Notes under the pieces: model-generated
Told to the model about the DNA's origin: nothing
Databases searched by the model: none
Seen by the model: only the letters and a program-made list of their open reading frames with translations
Origin: Xenorhabdus cabanillasii
GTDB taxonomy: Bacteria; Pseudomonadota; Gammaproteobacteria; Enterobacterales; Enterobacteriaceae
NCBI RefSeq assembly: GCF_003386665.1
Contig: NZ_QTUB01000001.1
Span: 2,542,001-2,606,000 of the forward strand
DNA: 64,000 bases
Reading direction: 5' to 3'
Part shown: positions 63,301-64,000 of the stretch, piece after piece
Layout: each line of letters opens with the position of its first letter
Numbering within the stretch: position 1 is the stretch's first letter
Translations under genes and position numbers: made by a program

Positions 63301-64000
63301 CTGGCGGCCTATCTGGTGAGCGAGGGGAATATATCTGATGACGCTCTGACTGAACATCTCTCCGGTCGTCTGCCGGAGTACATGATACCGGCCCGCTTTA
63401 TCCGCATTGAGTCAGTGCCGTTGACCCTGAATGGTAAGTTAGATCGCCGGGCATTACCGGAACCGGTCTGGGGCAACCGGGACAGTTACGTAGCACCGCG
63501 CAATGCACTGGAAACTCAGCTTTGTACTCTCTGGCAGGAGGTATTGGGACTGGCTAAGGTAGGCATTGAAGATAATTTCTTCCGTATCGGCGGCGACTCG
63601 ATTGTCAGTATCAGGCTGGTTTCCCGATTGCGGAAAGCGGGTTTTACCGTTCAGGTCAAGTCGGTTTTTGAAGCGCCAACGGTGGCCCGTCTGGCACAGA
63701 TATTGACACAGGAGCAACAGACAGTCAGCGTGGTGGCTGAACAGGGCAAATTAAGCGGGGAATTTGGCTTATTGCCTGTCCAGCAGGATTTCTTCAACCG
63801 CCAGTTACCGCAGCCACACCACTGGAACCAGGCGTTTATGATCCGCCTGCCCGGTACGATCAAGCACGGTGATATCGAAAAAGCGCTGAATCAACTGGCT
63901 GAACGACACGATATGTTGCGTGTCCACTTTGTTGAAACGGCAGCGGGTTACCGCCAGTGTTATCAGGCCGGTATGCCTTCATGGTTGCCTGCATTACGGC
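60337..64000 (+). CDS. NRPS, 3' truncated by the window: TubC-like docking domain-C-A-T-E
   Basis: The frame runs from ATG at 60337, four bases after the stop of the previous NRPS, to the window end. Residues 1-60 ([10 protein letters not shown]... ETILNFL) resemble the TubC N-terminal docking domain. A C domain follows (about 85-520, HHCIADGWS at 222), expected to accept the D-configured peptide from the upstream E domain. The A domain (about 535-1030) has the same unassigned code as A4 upstream, about DAFFHGQVCK. The T domain has GGDSI (Ser1088), then an E domain starts and is cut off. The gene should therefore add another D-configured X residue. The first 270 bases are A+T-rich; the rest is like the upstream NRPS. 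No strong ribosome site is seen, so translation is probably coupled to the previous gene. Further modules and a release domain would lie beyond the window. Confidence 0.9.
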   Translation, partial: MLKLLEELNKNHMSVWACENKLKLAFSGETPPVQLVDKVKAKRETILNFLNAKCIFSEKDFQSLILSENHANFNNASKNSNNEIEVIFPATSLQQGFIYHYLAQPQDNAYRVQLLLDYHTNVDLAAYQQAWSLASLRFPILRTAFDWEGELLQVVTAGASIGAANFTVRDLSRLPAGERDAAIDAIQQHDRTQPFDLSQPGLIRFTIIRQHDQLVTVMITQHHCIADGWSNPVLLQTVHDYYNQLIQGQTPRIEADKAYLATQQYHLDHKQASEAYWAERKTQFHSANDLSALLSHDVDLNRIKAVEKPAGQVLTIQGNTYKQLKAMCRDQGVTLNVVLQFAWHKLLHSYSGDEQTIVGTTVSGRDVPVDGIEASVGLYINTLPLMVQWENTQTVADVLQAIQHDIAALNSHSAVSLASLQPDGARLFHSLLVFENYPAPVVSEIRDGIEKTLTFRKAIEKTDYPVLLMAYEHGDSLIVKLSYGEDWLTDEQAQRLLRQVKCILSTVAREPHQPISSVTFLSDTERHTLLYSWNQTDIPYPQDRTLQQQFEAQVVATPDNIALVFEGETLTYRQLNERANQLACAIRQHYQQQHHTPMPVDTPVALYLDRSLEMVISMLAVLKAGGAYVPVSPSYPVERVQFILEDTRSPCIVTQQQYLAPLAEYTHVLGEQPALIAADDKAVTAGQPAENPALINQPTDLAYIIYTSGTTGQPKGVMVEHSSVQNLTQFIARTHLLAPQVKALFFSNYVFDASVFEVFPVLMSGAALYIAPAAVTGDSEQLLAFINQHKITKAFIPTVLMNHFSAELFRSTLQVIHTGGEALNTLEIPPHITLFNQYGPTEITVCASQNLLQHGDRAIGQGIDNTRLYVLDEQGNLSPMGAPGELYVGGAGVARGYLNQPELTAERFVVNPFATDEDRARGYTRLYKTGDLVRWRPDGKLDYLGRNDYQVKIRGYRIELGEIESALAAHPRVKQAVVIDWEQEGHKVLAAYLVSEGNISDDALTEHLSGRLPEYMIPARFIRIESVPLTLNGKLDRRALPEPVWGNRDSYVAPRNALETQLCTLWQEVLGLAKVGIEDNFFRIGGDSIVSIRLVSRLRKAGFTVQVKSVFEAPTVARLAQILTQEQQTVSVVAEQGKLSGEFGLLPVQQDFFNRQLPQPHHWNQAFMIRLPGTIKHGDIEKALNQLAERHDMLRVHFVETAAGYRQCYQAGMPSWLPALR
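62068..64000 (+). repeat. Direct repeat, copy 2 (A-T-E block)
   Basis: Second copy of the A-T-E block at 57255-59187, offset 4813 bases, continuing beyond the window end. Differences are few apart from a diverged patch at about 63548-63678 and a short change at about 62808-62822 (NTLEIP in place of NALSVP). Confidence 0.9.

Overview
The window reads as a chromosomal segment of an entomopathogenic enterobacterium, most likely Xenorhabdus (Photorhabdus is less likely). The reasons are three adjacent natural-product loci built from giant NRPS genes, gene content that matches the fabclavine/zeamine locus, and A+T-rich intergenic DNA around more G+C-rich NRPS genes. Genus and product names come from recognising families by eye; no database search was run.

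Region 1 (1-26170, + strand) is the 3' half of a fabclavine/zeamine-type peptide-polyketide-polyamine locus. It holds a 5'-truncated NRPS (C-A-T-C-A-T-E-C-A-T), a two-module NRPS (C-A[Thr]-T-C-A-T), a one-module type I PKS (KS-AT-KR-ACP), a stand-alone condensation protein and a two-gene ABC-2 exporter. The genes overlap or are separated by short gaps, like one operon. The NRPSs would build the peptide, the PKS would add one reduced malonate unit, the free C domain would join this to a polyamine made by genes outside the window, and the exporter would remove the product.

Region 2 (26402-45148) is a complete catecholate siderophore locus apart from a phosphopantetheinyl transferase. A minus-strand group (TonB receptor, entC, entE, entB, entA) makes activated 2,3-dihydroxybenzoate and imports the ferric siderophore. 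A plus-strand group (Fes-type esterase, MbtH-like protein, NRPS, EntS-like exporter) assembles, releases and hydrolyses it. The NRPS is C-A-T-E-C-A-T-TE; its specificity codes read as a basic amino acid (epimerised to D) followed by serine. The expected product is therefore of the chrysobactin/vanchrobactin type rather than enterobactin. Two Fur-box-like sequences lie in the divergent intergenic region.

Region 3 (46185 to the window end) starts a third NRPS locus after about 1 kb of A+T-rich non-coding DNA. The first protein (4715 aa) is C(starter)-A[Thr]-T-C-A[Ser]-T-C-A-T-C-A-T-E. The second runs off the window as TubC-type docking domain-C-A-T-E. The last three A domains share an unusual specificity code that I cannot assign, and two of them lie in a near-identical repeat of about 2 kb. 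This looks like a lipopeptide synthetase with unknown product, and it is the best candidate here for something undescribed. Its domains differ clearly in base composition, which suggests assembly by recombination.

I see no tRNA, rRNA, CRISPR array, insertion sequence or phage gene in the window.
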